NCBI RefSeq assembly: GCF_003024675.1
Contig: NZ_PYLP01000004.1
Coordinates: 62,001 to 126,000, forward strand
Direction of reading: 5' to 3'
Length of the DNA: 64,000 nt
Source of the DNA: Faecalibacillus faecis
GTDB taxonomy: Bacteria; Bacillota_I; Bacilli_A; Erysipelotrichales; Coprobacillaceae
Of the stretch, positions 37,361-47,212 are shown one piece after another (position 1 is the first letter of the stretch; each line of letters begins with the position of its first letter). Position numbers and translations under genes: made by a program. The notes under the pieces were generated by a model. The model saw only the letters and a list, made by a program, of their open reading frames with translations. It was not told where the DNA came from and did not search any database.

Positions 37361-38299
37361 TTAGAATGTTGTTGCGAGTCTTGTATATATAGAAAAGGAT
37401 GGATTGCCAGAATAATAAACATTATTACCTTCAAATTTCATATATGCTATAGCATAACTATATGTAACAGAAGATGTAAAAATCCAATGCTCAATTCCTT
37501 TACTTACATAATTCTCTTTTGTGATATGCAATTGTTTATAAAATACAGCCCATTCTTCTGAAGAGGGTATAAACCATCCTTTTTTTATATCATTATGGAT
37601 AAAGTTAAAGGCATCATTAATATCTTGTAACCCATAATTTTCATTTAACCATTTATTATATAATGCTAAAGTATTTTCTTTTCCACTTCCAAAGTCGTAT
37701 TTTGTAATTTTCAAATAATCTGATGACGGTACATTATTTTCATTAATGGAATTATATAAAGTTGTTCTCTTACCATTATTTATACTTTTTAATGACATGA
37801 TATAAAACCTATTACTTTCGTTTGAAAGAGGTACGATTACTTCTTGTGTTCCATTCATTTTATCTGTATATGTTCCTTTTTGATAATATGTTTTTAGTCC
37901 GGTATTCTTTTTTGGAATATAATAATTTAATGTTTCAAGCCCACTTTGATAATATCTTTCTATTTCATAAGTTCCACTTCCACCTACAGCTAAGTCAGCA
38001 AAAATGATACCATCAACTGTGCCATCACCATCGATATCTGCATATTTACCAACTTGAGATTCTGTCGTAGAAACCAATGGTTCTCCATTTGGACCACATT
38101 CACCGTTTAAATATCTTAAATGATTATTATTTTTCTCAATACTGTTAGAAAATATATTACCAATTGTTGCTATCAGGCCCGAACCCTTTACCTTGCCATT
38201 ATCATCAATACTTTTGATACCACCAACTAATAAAAGAAGGGCAATAATTACAAAGACAACAATTACCCATCCACCATATTCATTAAATATTTTTCTCAT
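37361..38299 (-). CDS. Membrane-anchored surface protein with lectin-like end (paralog B)
   Basis: A 312-residue paralog of the 33,683 gene. The head MRKIFNEYGG, membrane helix and GKVKGSGLIATIGN linker match A, as does the loop YADIDGDGTVDGIIFADL. The C-terminal domain is of the same type (GWFIPSSEEWAVF ... YTRLATTF), but its final ~45 residues differ strongly from A (WIFTSSVTYSYAIAY). Divergence in the predicted binding face with a conserved frame suggests different ligands. A G9 tract lies 58-66 bases upstream. AAGGAGG is 15 bases from the start, longer than usual. Confidence 0.65.
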   Translation of the reverse strand: MRKIFNEYGGWVIVVFVIIALLLLVGGIKSIDDNGKVKGSGLIATIGNIFSNSIEKNNNHLRYLNGECGPNGEPLVSTTESQVGKYADIDGDGTVDGIIFADLAVGGSGTYEIERYYQSGLETLNYYIPKKNTGLKTYYQKGTYTDKMNGTQEVIVPLSNESNRFYIMSLKSINNGKRTTLYNSINENNVPSSDYLKITKYDFGSGKENTLALYNKWLNENYGLQDINDAFNFIHNDIKKGWFIPSSEEWAVFYKQLHITKENYVSKGIEHWIFTSSVTYSYAIAYMKFEGNNVYYSGNPSFSIYTRLATTF

Positions 38300-38356
38300 A
38301 TAATTATCGAATTCCTCCTTGATACATAATTATAAAAATAACGTATCAAAATTGTC

Positions 38357-38365
38357 GGGGGGGGG
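38357..38365 (-). promoter_or_regulatory. G9 tract upstream of paralog B
   Basis: In sense orientation the tract is followed by GACAATTTTG and, 18 bases after CCGACA, by TATAAT. Upstream it is preceded by CTTATATGGAGTA. The same arrangement is found before paralog C. Confidence 0.7.
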
Positions 38366-38508
38366 TACTCCATATAAGAATTATTGATTATTTTGATTTT
38401 TAGTCTTTAAAAAATACATGACAAATATCGACATTCTTTATTGATATAACCACGCGAAATATACTATCATTATTATAGAAAGTAATATGAATAAAAAAGA
38501 AAGGGAAT

Positions 38509-39207
38509 ATGAAAATGAAATTATTTAAAAAGATTAAGAAGTATTACAAAATTATACTACCTACTGTAGTTATTACTTTAATTGTAGCTACAGCAGGATA
38601 TTTGGCATTGGGAAAATTAACATAAGAAAAAGCACCTAATGGTGTATTTGTAAGCAATTATATAAAAGGCGTTACTCAACTATCAGTTGTGGAACATCAA
38701 TATACTGTGATTGATGAATTTAACAATTCTAACGAAGTTGATTTATTTATTACAAAAGTGAATGTGCCATTTACAAAGAAACACTTCATTGGAACATTTA
38801 CAGGTACCATAAATTATGGATTTGATTTGGAAGAAATGCCGAAAGCAAAAATCAATGACATTACAAAGACAATAACTTTAAACATACCAGAGATATATAG
38901 ACTAAGTCATACTATAGATGATAAATCATTAAAATATTTTGATGAAGAAACAAATATATTTAATCCAATTAGCATAAAAGATGGTGACAAGTTTAGAGCA
39001 GACCACAAAAAAGATGCTGAACAACAAGATATAGAAGATGGCGTATTAGATTATGTACATACTAAAGCACAAGAAAAAATGGAAATGATTGTTCATGCAA
39101 AATTCGATACTTATAAAGATTATAAAGTAAAATGTAATTTTACAAAACAAGATACCATCAAAGATAAACCAAAAACAAACTTTGCTGGGAAAACAGTTAA
39201 AGAATAG
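38509..39207 (+). pseudogene. DUF4230 membrane protein gene with in-frame TAA
   Basis: The frame starts MKMKLFKKIKKYYKIILPTV with one membrane helix, meets TAA at 38623-38625 after 38 codons, and continues in frame through FVSNYIKGVTQLSVVEHQYT into a clear DUF4230 domain (GTINYGFDLEEMPKAKI, TLNIPEIYRLSH). DUF4230 proteins normally have exactly this anchor plus domain, so the stop splits one gene. A GTG at 38689 is the first usable restart but would give an unanchored domain. It lies between paralogs B and C and on the other strand. Confidence 0.75.
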
Positions 39208-39210
39208 AAA

Positions 39211-39243
39211 AAATAGCAGATAATTTCGTCTGCTATTTTTTTT
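39211..39243. terminator. Terminator between DUF4230 gene and paralog C
   Basis: AAATAGCAGA / TCTGCTATTT stem with T8 on the plus strand, placed between converging genes. Confidence 0.85.
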
Positions 39244-39252
39244 ATGATTATG

Positions 39253-39951
39253 TTATTCAACGTATGGTGTCGCTTTTGAACCTTCTTCAAGCTTGACATT
39301 TCGATATTCTATTTCAACACCTTTAAAACCAGTTGCTGGAATTTTATTTGCCCCACCAGAAGTTATATCTAATACATACCAGGTGTGTGAAGTATCTGTA
39401 TATTTAAAAGTTCCATGTAACTGCATCCATTTACCGTTGTTATTTGGAGGAATATTGATAACAACATAATCAGCTTTAGAATAAAATTCATCCAGTGCTA
39501 TATGAGGGTCTCTAAAACTAAGTTCAAGAAGTACGCCACTTTTTGTTAAATTTTTTGTTCTAATTTCTGCTGACAACGTATAGTTTTTACCCACTTCTAA
39601 TATTCCGCTAATAGCAGAATAGTAGGGTCTAATTGATGCATAATTTCCAAAACGTTCATTATTAAGAACGGTTATTTTATTTTTGGAGTCATATTTACTG
39701 TTGTTTGGGAAGTCCGAACCACCCAAAGAGACTTTGCTAGAGTTTTTTATTAGATTCTCATTTGGAGCAAGTTGTCCCTGGTAAGTATCAATCGTATCGG
39801 TTAAATTATCTCCTGCAATTTTCAACAATCCTTTTCCAACAACCGTACCATTTTCGTTTATATCACCAATGCACCCAATAATACATAATAACAATGAAAT
39901 AATAATACATACAATTACTCCAGTTGTATGTTCTTCAAAACAACGTTTCAT
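39253..39951 (-). CDS. Membrane-anchored surface protein with carbohydrate-binding-like end (paralog C)
   Basis: A 232-residue protein sharing the head of A and B (MKRCFEEHTT, membrane helix, GTVVGKGLLKIAGD). Its C-terminal domain is different: a beta-sandwich with LEVGKNYTLSAEIRTKN, GKWMQLHGTFKYT and the end YRNVKLEEGSKATPYVE. This is the pattern of carbohydrate-binding modules and phage tail adsorption modules. So the same anchor is combined with a new ligand-binding module. A G9 tract is 73-81 bases upstream. The ribosome site GGAGGA is 10 bases from ATG 39951. Confidence 0.65.
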   Translation of the reverse strand: MKRCFEEHTTGVIVCIIISLLLCIIGCIGDINENGTVVGKGLLKIAGDNLTDTIDTYQGQLAPNENLIKNSSKVSLGGSDFPNNSKYDSKNKITVLNNERFGNYASIRPYYSAISGILEVGKNYTLSAEIRTKNLTKSGVLLELSFRDPHIALDEFYSKADYVVINIPPNNNGKWMQLHGTFKYTDTSHTWYVLDITSGGANKIPATGFKGVEIEYRNVKLEEGSKATPYVE

Positions 39952-40023
39952 ATTATGTAAAATTCCTCCAATCTTTAAAGCTTTTATGCGCCAGTTACTT
40001 ATTGTTAAGATAGCAAAATTGTC

Positions 40024-40032
40024 GGGGGGGGG
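40024..40032 (-). promoter_or_regulatory. G9 tract upstream of paralog C
   Basis: In sense orientation CTTATATAATGTA precedes the tract, giving a perfect TATAAT three bases before it, and GACAATTTTG follows it, identical to paralog B over GTA, the nine C and GACAATTTTG. Confidence 0.75.
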
Positions 40033-40050
40033 TACATTATATAAGAAATA

Positions 40051-40085
40051 AAAAACACCTTTATCTTAAATATAAAAGTGTTTTG
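40051..40085 (-). terminator. Terminator of the DUF4268 gene
   Basis: AAAACACTTTTAT and its complement form a stem on the minus strand ending in TTTTTT. It lies between the DUF4268 gene and the G9 tract of paralog C, insulating that promoter. Confidence 0.75.
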
Positions 40086-40107
40086 CATGAAATGATTGTA
40101 AATTTTT

Positions 40108-41043
40108 TTATATGTATTTCTTAAATACTTTCTTGATTTTTAACATTGCATTCATAGTCCATTCAAATTGATTATTCCATTGAGTTTTATCTTTAAAATC
40201 CACATTACATTTTGTAATAATACGACTTGATTTCTTTTCAGGTAATTCTTTCCATTCAAAATTTAATTCACATTCTTTTTCAATCGATTCTTTGTTTGCA
40301 AATAAAGAACGAAATAATTCTTTATCTTTATTAATACTAAACTCTACAGTAATTTCGTTTCTGCTATGTAATTGACCAACTGAAATCCAATATTTAGATG
40401 AGCCAATTGAATAATTCATCCAATGGTCAAATGAAGGAGACCTACGAGAAAAATTTCTTGAGAATTCTTTATTTTGAAATGCATAATTTTGGAAAGCAAC
40501 CCAATAATCGTATCTTTGTTGTTGAGTTTCATTGATGTTATTTTTCTTTTTGATTTCTTTTGTCCAATCATTAGGCTTTTCAACAACTTCAAATTTAACA
40601 GCAGGGTCAGAGTTTCCAATACGATATAGTTTGATTTCGCAAAGGAAGAATCCAATTTCATCATCTGTATGATTATTCAACCATTCAATTGCAGCTTTAT
40701 GTTCTTCACGTGCGTGTTTAACAAGCCAAATTATTATATTTGCTGATTTTCCAGATGCATATGTAATAAGTTTTCCAAGATGGTCATGGTTGGTATCTTC
40801 TAATTGATTTTCAATGATTATTTTCTTATCTGTTCCAACTTCAGAAGCAAGAACATCCAAGCTGAAATCACCAACAGATGATTCTGTTTCATTTATTGAA
40901 ATATCAATTCCAATAGCATCAGAAAGTATTTCTATATTTTCTTCTTTTGCAAGCCATGGCGTGAAGTCCTGAGCTTCATGTGGCCATACAGTACGAAGGT
41001 CTTCGATTTCTTCTAATTTACTTAACTTACTTAAAACTGACAT
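40108..41043 (-). CDS. DUF4268 protein with PD-(D/E)XK-like nuclease core
   Basis: A 311-residue protein, started at ATG 41043 with TGAGGA upstream. The stretch VGDFSLDVLASEVGTDKKII with IENQLEDTNHDHLGKLITYA fits a PD-(D/E)XK nuclease core in which the E-x-K is E-x-Q, as in known DUF4268 proteins. A C-terminal DUF4268-type domain follows (FQNYAFQNKEFSRNF, ISVGQLHSRNEITVEF). The family is often found near restriction systems, as here. A nuclease role is an inference. Confidence 0.75.
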   Translation of the reverse strand: MSVLSKLSKLEEIEDLRTVWPHEAQDFTPWLAKEENIEILSDAIGIDISINETESSVGDFSLDVLASEVGTDKKIIIENQLEDTNHDHLGKLITYASGKSANIIIWLVKHAREEHKAAIEWLNNHTDDEIGFFLCEIKLYRIGNSDPAVKFEVVEKPNDWTKEIKKKNNINETQQQRYDYWVAFQNYAFQNKEFSRNFSRRSPSFDHWMNYSIGSSKYWISVGQLHSRNEITVEFSINKDKELFRSLFANKESIEKECELNFEWKELPEKKSSRIITKCNVDFKDKTQWNNQFEWTMNAMLKIKKVFKKYI

Positions 41044-41261
41044 ATTTTCATTCCTCAAACTTTCTTGTTTAAACTATGTATATTTTATCATATTTAAATA
41101 CTACAAAATATAATTTTGCTATTTTTTATATCTCAATCTTCTTTGTTCAAACCATCCGATATTTTTTTAAATATTACTTGATTTATTTTTGATATTGCTA
41201 AAAATACTTTGTATATATCTAAAATTTACATTAATTTTATTGCTTTTACGCTAAATATAAA

Positions 41262-41285
41262 AAAAGAACCTACGATGGTTCTTTC
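41262..41285 (-). terminator. Terminator of the acidic protein gene
   Basis: AAAGAACC / GGTTCTTT with a 6-base loop and a T run on the minus strand. Confidence 0.8.
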
Positions 41286-41824
41286 TCATCAAGTATTCCA
41301 TTATCTAAGTCTTCTAGAAATGTTGAAACTTCGTCAAATCCTTCTCGTACCATTAAGTTTTCTTCAACTCTGTTGCTTAAACAAGGTTTGTCCAAATCGA
41401 TTAAAGTATTAGCAGTTACTGGAATTTCATAAATTTTCCTATTATAAAATAGCTGAGGCTCTCTATCCACAAAAAAATTGACGGTTGTTTTTTCTTCTTT
41501 ACGATATCTTCTTAGTACTGTTCTTGATTCATCTTTTTTCGGCATTTTGTAAAAATCATCTTCAACTTCACAGACAAATGTCTTGAATCCATTTTCATCT
41601 AGAATAGGTGCTTCAACAAAAAGGGCGTTTAGACATCCGTATATGATAGCTTCATTGTAGCTTTTATATTTTTGTAACATTGCTTCATATTTGTTTGGTT
41701 CATATAGTTCAAAATAATCATCATCTTCATACTCTTCATCTTCCTCATAGAAGTATTCGTCATCTTCGTCGTACAATTCTTCTTCATTATCCATAACATC
41801 TGTCAGCTCAAATATTTTATTCAT
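41270..41824 (-). CDS. Acidic protein, 184 aa, family not recognised
   Basis: The N-terminal 50 residues are extremely acidic (EEELYDEDDEYFYEEDEEYE), followed by a basic patch RTVLRRYRKEE and a mixed body. Acidic heads of this kind can mimic DNA or bind basic proteins. It lies just upstream of and divergent from the restriction operon, where an anti-restriction or modifier role is thinkable, but there is no motif evidence for it. Confidence 0.6.
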   Translation of the reverse strand: MNKIFELTDVMDNEEELYDEDDEYFYEEDEEYEDDDYFELYEPNKYEAMLQKYKSYNEAIIYGCLNALFVEAPILDENGFKTFVCEVEDDFYKMPKKDESRTVLRRYRKEEKTTVNFFVDREPQLFYNRKIYEIPVTANTLIDLDKPCLSNRVEENLMVREGFDEVSTFLEDLDNGILDEKEPS

Positions 41825-42064
41825 ATGTAATTGCTCCTTTAGATTTTTTTGTTAAATTAATTATATGATATTTTTTAATTTGAATGCCACTAATTAAGAG
41901 ACATAATTGCAATTATTTAATAAAAACAAGGATAACAAAAAGTAAAAATGATGAGAAAAGAATCTTGAAAAAAGGTTCTTTTTCTTTTGTGCAAATATAG
42001 AAGTTGCATATAAAAAAATGATATAATAAATGCATATTGAGCTTAATTAGAGAGGAATGATATT

Positions 42065-44977
42065 ATGGCACGTACTTCTGAATATGAAATAGAAAATATA
42101 TTTATAGACCGATTAGAAGGAATAGGGTATGAATATATAGACATAAATACATATGATGATGTTCTTTCAAATTTTAGAAATCAACTTGCTAGACTTAATG
42201 AAAAAAAGCTTAAAGAAAAAGGGCATGATGCATCATTTTCAGATAATGAATTTAATAGAATTATGATTCACATTGATAATAAGTCAGTTTATGAGTCTGC
42301 AAAAATATTACGAGATAAATATGTATTGCAATTAGATAACGGAGAAACTGTTTATATTGATTTCTTTTCACCAAATATTGACCAAAATAAATATCAAGTA
42401 GCTCATTAAATTACAATGGATAAAGACCATAAAGATGATGTTGTCTATAAAAATCGTTATGATGTAACAATATTAATCAATGGGATTCCTTTGGTACAAA
42501 TCGAGTTGAAACGCCCAGGTGTGGAAATAAATGAAGCAATAAATCAAATCAATAGATACAGAAAATTTAGTTTCAAAGGTATTTTTAGATTCATTCAATT
42601 ATTTGTTGTAAGTAACTCAGTTCAAACAAAGTATTTCTGTAACGAAAATGAAATGGTGGATGGACAATATAATCCAATTTTAAAATCATTAGTTTTCTTT
42701 TGGACTGATGAAAATAATAAACGTATCAATGACTTAAATTCTTTTACAGGAGATTTTCTAAGAAAATCTGTTATTACTGAAATTATTGATAAATACATGG
42801 TTATCAAAACTAGCGAACCAATTTTGATGGTAATGAGGCCATACCAAATTTTCGCTGTTAAAGCTGCTAAAAAAAGAGTACTGGAATCAAATCAAAATGG
42901 TTATGTATTTGCATGCACAGGTTCTGGTAAAACATTAACGTCTTTTAAACTAGCACAGATTTTAAGAGATGAACCTTCAGTTGATTTAGTTGTGTTTTTG
43001 ATTGACCGCAAGGATTTGGATGACCAAACAGTTGATGAATATAATTCATTTGAAAAGGATTGTGTAGATAACACTGATAATACATACGTTTTAATCAAAA
43101 TGTTAGAATCTTCTGAAAAGAAAATGATTGTTACTACAATTCAAAAAATGTCTATGGCAATAAAAAATCCTAAATATTCAAATGTGATGGTCACATATAA
43201 GGATAAAAAAGTAATTTTTATCATTGATGAATGCCATCGTTCTCAATTTGGAAAGATGCACGGGCAAATTCAAAAACATTTTGAAAGAGCAAATTACATA
43301 GGATTTACAGGAACACCAATATTTGAGAAAAATAAAGGCGCTGATGGGAGAACAACGGCGGATATTTTTAATGCTGGTAAAAAACTAGATGCATGTTTGC
43401 ATAAATATATGATAAAAGATGCTATTGCTGACGGTAATGTACTTCGTTTTTCTGTTGAATATCAACGTACAATATTTGCAAAAAATTTGTCAATTAAAGG
43501 CATTGACTCAAAACAATTAGATGACCCTGAATATTGTAAGAGACATAATATAAGTATTGAAGAATTATATCATGATGAAGAACGTATTGAAGAAGTAGCA
43601 AAACATATAATAGAGCACCATGAACAACATGTGCATCCTCAAGGAAAAGATGTATATACTTCTCTTTTTGCTGTTGATTCAATTGAAACGTTACGTACTT
43701 ATTATGACCAATTCAAAAAGTTAAATGAAGAAGCACCTGAAGAAAAGAAATTGAAGGTTGCTGCTATCTTTTCGTTTCAAGCAAATGAAGACATGGATGA
43801 AAAAGGTGACGAACATTCTAGAGAATTTTTAGATAGATGTATAGATGATTATAATAAATTATATAAAACGTCATTCAGTATTGAAACATTTGATGCTTAT
43901 CGAAAAGACATCGCAAAAAGATTAAAACAAAAGGATTTACCACAGGTAGATATTTTATTAGTCGTTAATATGTTTTTAACAGGGTTCGATGCAAAACCAT
44001 TAAATACATTATATTTAGATAAAAATTTAGTATGGCATACTTTAGTTCAAGCCTACAGTCGTACAAATCGTGTAGATAAAGTAACAAAACAATTTGGTCA
44101 AATTGTTACTTATAGAAACATAAAAAAATGGCAAGATGAAGCATTGACTTTATTTTCAGGCGATGGTAATCCAAATGAATATTTGTTAGAAAATTATGAA
44201 TATTATTTAAACAAATGGATGGAACAAGTAGAAATTTTACGTAAAGGGACACCTACAGTTGATGATGCTGGCCGTTTGCAATCTGAAGATGATATTAGAA
44301 AATTTATTATTGCATTCCGTTCTTTATCAAAAACGCTTGCAACATTAAAGACTTTTTCTAAATTTGAATGGGCTGACTTAGCTGTTGCGCTAGATGAAAA
44401 TGAATATGATGGATATAAAAGTTGGTATTTGTATTATAGAGATGAATCTGTTAGACCTGGTCCAAAAATTCCTGTTCCAGTTGATGTTGATTTTGATATA
44501 GAACTTGTTAGAACTGACCGAATTAATGTTGTATATATTTTAAATTTATTAAAAAATGCTAAAAAGCAACCGAAAACGGATGATGAAATACAACAGGATA
44601 TCGATTTGATTTTAAGAGAAATCGAACGTTCTGATAATGAATCATTAAGACTTAAAAAAGATATTTTGAAACAATTTATCTTAACTAGATTCTATGACTT
44701 ACCTGAAAACGCTGATGTTATGGAAGCATTTTCTCAATTTGAAAAAGAACAAATGATAGCAGATATTGAAGAATTTGCATTTGATAATGGTATTGATAAA
44801 ACTGTAGTTTCTGAATTATTCTCATCTTATGTATTCAGTAGAAATATATCTGATGATGATATTAGAAAAAAACTTTCAAGTTATAAATTAGGTTTATTGA
44901 AAATGACTAAAATGACAAAAGATATTAAACAATTTATTGTAGATACTTATAGAAAATATAAGGCAGAAGGAGAGTAA
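42065..44977 (+). pseudogene. hsdR: Type I restriction enzyme R subunit, interrupted by TAA
   Basis: Codons 1-114 encode MARTSEYEIENIFIDRLEGI through QNKYQVAH, then TAA at 42407-42409. The frame resumes at once with ITMDKDHKDDVVYKNRYDVT, where family members read on through a Gln codon, so CAA to TAA is likely. The nuclease motif (DVTIL ... QIELKRPG), Walker A CTGSGKT, DECHRS and GFTGTPIF all follow the stop. A restart at ATG 42416 has no ribosome site. Restriction is probably lost while methylation remains. It is the first gene of an hsdR-hsdM-ART-hsdS operon with a -10 box TATAAT at about 42022. Confidence 0.9.
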
Positions 44978-44980
44978 AGA

Positions 44981-46567
44981 ATGGATATTACAAATGAAAC
45001 GAATAAATATCAAGCCCAGGCGAATGAGCTATCTCAAAAATTATGGGCGATAGCAAATGATTTGAGAGGACAAATGGATTCTTCTGAATTTAAAAATTAT
45101 ATTCTTGGTGTTATATTTTATAGATATCTTTCTGAACGAACAGAAACATATATGAAAGAAATTCTAGAAAATGATGGATTAACATATGGAGAAGCCTTCG
45201 AAAGTAATGAATTCCGTCCTGTAGTAGAAGAATGGTCTTTATCTAAATTAGGATATGTTATAAAACCAGAAAATCTATTTCGTAATTTAATTCGCAAGAT
45301 AAATAAATTTGAAAATGATGATGACAAATTTAGTGTCGAAGATTTCGAAAAAGCAATTAGTGATTTAACCGGTTCAACAATGGGTCATGAATCAAATAAA
45401 GCTTTTGACGGGTTGTTCAGTGATATGCGTTTGCAAGATACTCGATTAGGAGAAACTGTATCTGATAGAACAGAAATGATATCACGCGTTATGAATCGTG
45501 TTGCTGATATTGATTTTGATTTACAGGATTCTCAATTTGATGTTCTTGGTACAGCATATATGATTTTAATTGGTTTATTTGCATCTGATGCAGGAAAAAA
45601 AGGAGGAGAATTCTTTACTCCTGCTGGACCTTCAAAATTATGTGCAATGTTAGCAGCATCGGGATTAGACGAAGCAAAAACAGTTGGTGATTGTACTTGT
45701 GGTTCTGCATCAATGTTATTAGAAGTACAAAAGCATCTTTCTACACATAAGGTAGGGCACTTTTACGGACAAGAATTAAATGCAACAACTTACAACTTGA
45801 GTCGTATGAACATGATTATGCATGGTATAGATTGGCAAAATTTTGACATTTACAAAGGTGACACATTAAAAGATGATAGATATGGTGATAAATTAAAGCT
45901 TACTATTCAAGTTTGTAATCCACCATACAGTTTAAAATGGAGTGCTGATAAGAAATTTTTGGATGACCCACGTTATAGTGGGCCGGGTAAATTAGCTCCA
46001 AAAGGGCAAGCTGACCTTGCATTTGTAGAACACATGATTTATCACATGGATGATTCGGACGGGCGTATAGCTGTATTATTGCCACATGGTGTGTTGTTTC
46101 GTGGTGGAGCAGAAGATGCAATTAGAAAATATATTATCAAAGAATTAAATCGTTTGGATGCCGTTATTGGATTACCAGCTAATTTATTCCATGGTACAGG
46201 AATTCCTGTTTGTATATTGGTATTAAAGAGCAAAAGAAATGGAAATTCTGGAAATGTTTTATTTATTGATGCATCAAAAGAATTTAAACCTGGTAAGAAT
46301 CAAAACATTCTAGAACAAAAACATATTGATAAAATAGTAGAAGCATATGAAAAACGAGTAGATATAGATAAATTTGCTCATGTAGCGGATATGAACGAAA
46401 TTATTGAAAATGGTTATAATTTAAATATCCCAAGATATGTCGATACATTTGAAGAAGAAGAACCTGTTGATTTGAATGCTGTGAGAAATAGAATTAAAGA
46501 GCTTGATAATGAAACACAAGAGGCAATTTCTAAAGTAGAAAAATTTTTGAAAGAACTTGGATTATAA
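44981..46567 (+). CDS. hsdM: Type I methyltransferase M subunit
   Basis: Adenine methyltransferase of the type I system. The 528-residue protein has the N-terminal helical domain (LSQKLWAIANDLRGQMD), the SAM motif GDCTCGSASMLLEVQ near residue 236 and catalytic NPPYS near 313. It starts 3 bases after the hsdR frame ends, so it belongs to the same transcript. It is intact, so host DNA should be modified at the HsdS target. Confidence 0.95.
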   Translation: MDITNETNKYQAQANELSQKLWAIANDLRGQMDSSEFKNYILGVIFYRYLSERTETYMKEILENDGLTYGEAFESNEFRPVVEEWSLSKLGYVIKPENLFRNLIRKINKFENDDDKFSVEDFEKAISDLTGSTMGHESNKAFDGLFSDMRLQDTRLGETVSDRTEMISRVMNRVADIDFDLQDSQFDVLGTAYMILIGLFASDAGKKGGEFFTPAGPSKLCAMLAASGLDEAKTVGDCTCGSASMLLEVQKHLSTHKVGHFYGQELNATTYNLSRMNMIMHGIDWQNFDIYKGDTLKDDRYGDKLKLTIQVCNPPYSLKWSADKKFLDDPRYSGPGKLAPKGQADLAFVEHMIYHMDDSDGRIAVLLPHGVLFRGGAEDAIRKYIIKELNRLDAVIGLPANLFHGTGIPVCILVLKSKRNGNSGNVLFIDASKEFKPGKNQNILEQKHIDKIVEAYEKRVDIDKFAHVADMNEIIENGYNLNIPRYVDTFEEEEPVDLNAVRNRIKELDNETQEAISKVEKFLKELGL

Positions 46568-46579
46568 AAGGAGTGATGC

Positions 46580-47209
46580 TTGATAATGGAAGAAGGATTA
46601 TTATTATTTGATAGCAACATTGAGCACCCTTTAAATCAATTATCTTTAGAAAATCAAAAATATATAATTAGTATTACTATGCATCAATTTAGAGAATTTC
46701 CATTGTGCGGTGGCGGATATGATGAAGAAGAACTTAGATTTTATGATGGAGTATTAGGAGGCCTTATACGTACTCGTGACAGAATAATTGAAAATAATTA
46801 TATTAATTTGATACCTGGCTATTTGGACTTTTGTTCAAAATGGGAATATCACGGTGATATTTACCGTGTAATAGATAAAGCCTATGTGTGTCCGAAAAAT
46901 AGAGAGCCATATATGCGAATGCCATCTATCAGATGGCATGGCATGGTTGCATCTTGGAGTAGTTCGTATGATTTTACAAAGGGATTCAATAAAATTGGAA
47001 CAAATACAAAATATACAATTATCCATGCAAATACTGGAGACAGTGCAGGGATTGACGTAAATAAATTTAGTCAATACTTAGGGAGCTATAATCAATATAC
47101 AGCTTGTGAAAATGAGATTATTTTTCCAATGAAAAAAGGTTTTGTAGTAAAAGTGTATAAGAATATTACACCTACTGAATTTAAAAGCTTGATGGAAAGA
47201 GGTAAATGA
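46580..47209 (+). CDS. ADP-ribosyltransferase-like protein inside the restriction operon
   Basis: A 209-residue protein placed between hsdM and hsdS. It shows an R-S-E pattern typical of the ADP-ribosyltransferase fold: GDIYRVID for the Arg, VASWSSSYDFTKGF for the Ser-Ser-Ser strand, and ENEIIFP near the end for the Glu motif. The first gap after hsdM is 12 bp and the gap to hsdS is 3 bp, so it is a true operon member. TTG 46580 has AAGGAGTG at the best distance; ATG 46586 is possible. The target is unknown. The family call is from motif pattern only. Confidence 0.65.
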   Translation: MIMEEGLLLFDSNIEHPLNQLSLENQKYIISITMHQFREFPLCGGGYDEEELRFYDGVLGGLIRTRDRIIENNYINLIPGYLDFCSKWEYHGDIYRVIDKAYVCPKNREPYMRMPSIRWHGMVASWSSSYDFTKGFNKIGTNTKYTIIHANTGDSAGIDVNKFSQYLGSYNQYTACENEIIFPMKKGFVVKVYKNITPTEFKSLMERGK

Positions 47210-47212
47210 AAA

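Noticed and set aside
33683-38299. Diversity-generating retroelement with variable C-lectin proteins
   Set aside because: The C-terminal domains of paralogs A and B look like retroelement target proteins, but no reverse transcriptase and no template repeat were seen in the window.
33683-39951. Type IV pilin or pseudopilin genes
   Set aside because: The three N-termini have a charged head and a hydrophobic helix, but no G-F-x-x-x-E cleavage site and no pilus assembly genes nearby.
38509-42409. Genetic code change with TAA as sense codon
   Set aside because: In-frame TAA occurs in hsdR, the DUF4230 gene and the GGDEF remnant, but most genes in the same DNA end properly at TAA, including essential ones.
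42416-44977. Separate intact hsdR starting at ATG 42416
   Set aside because: There is no ribosome site, and the residues upstream, in the same frame across the stop, are standard family sequence.
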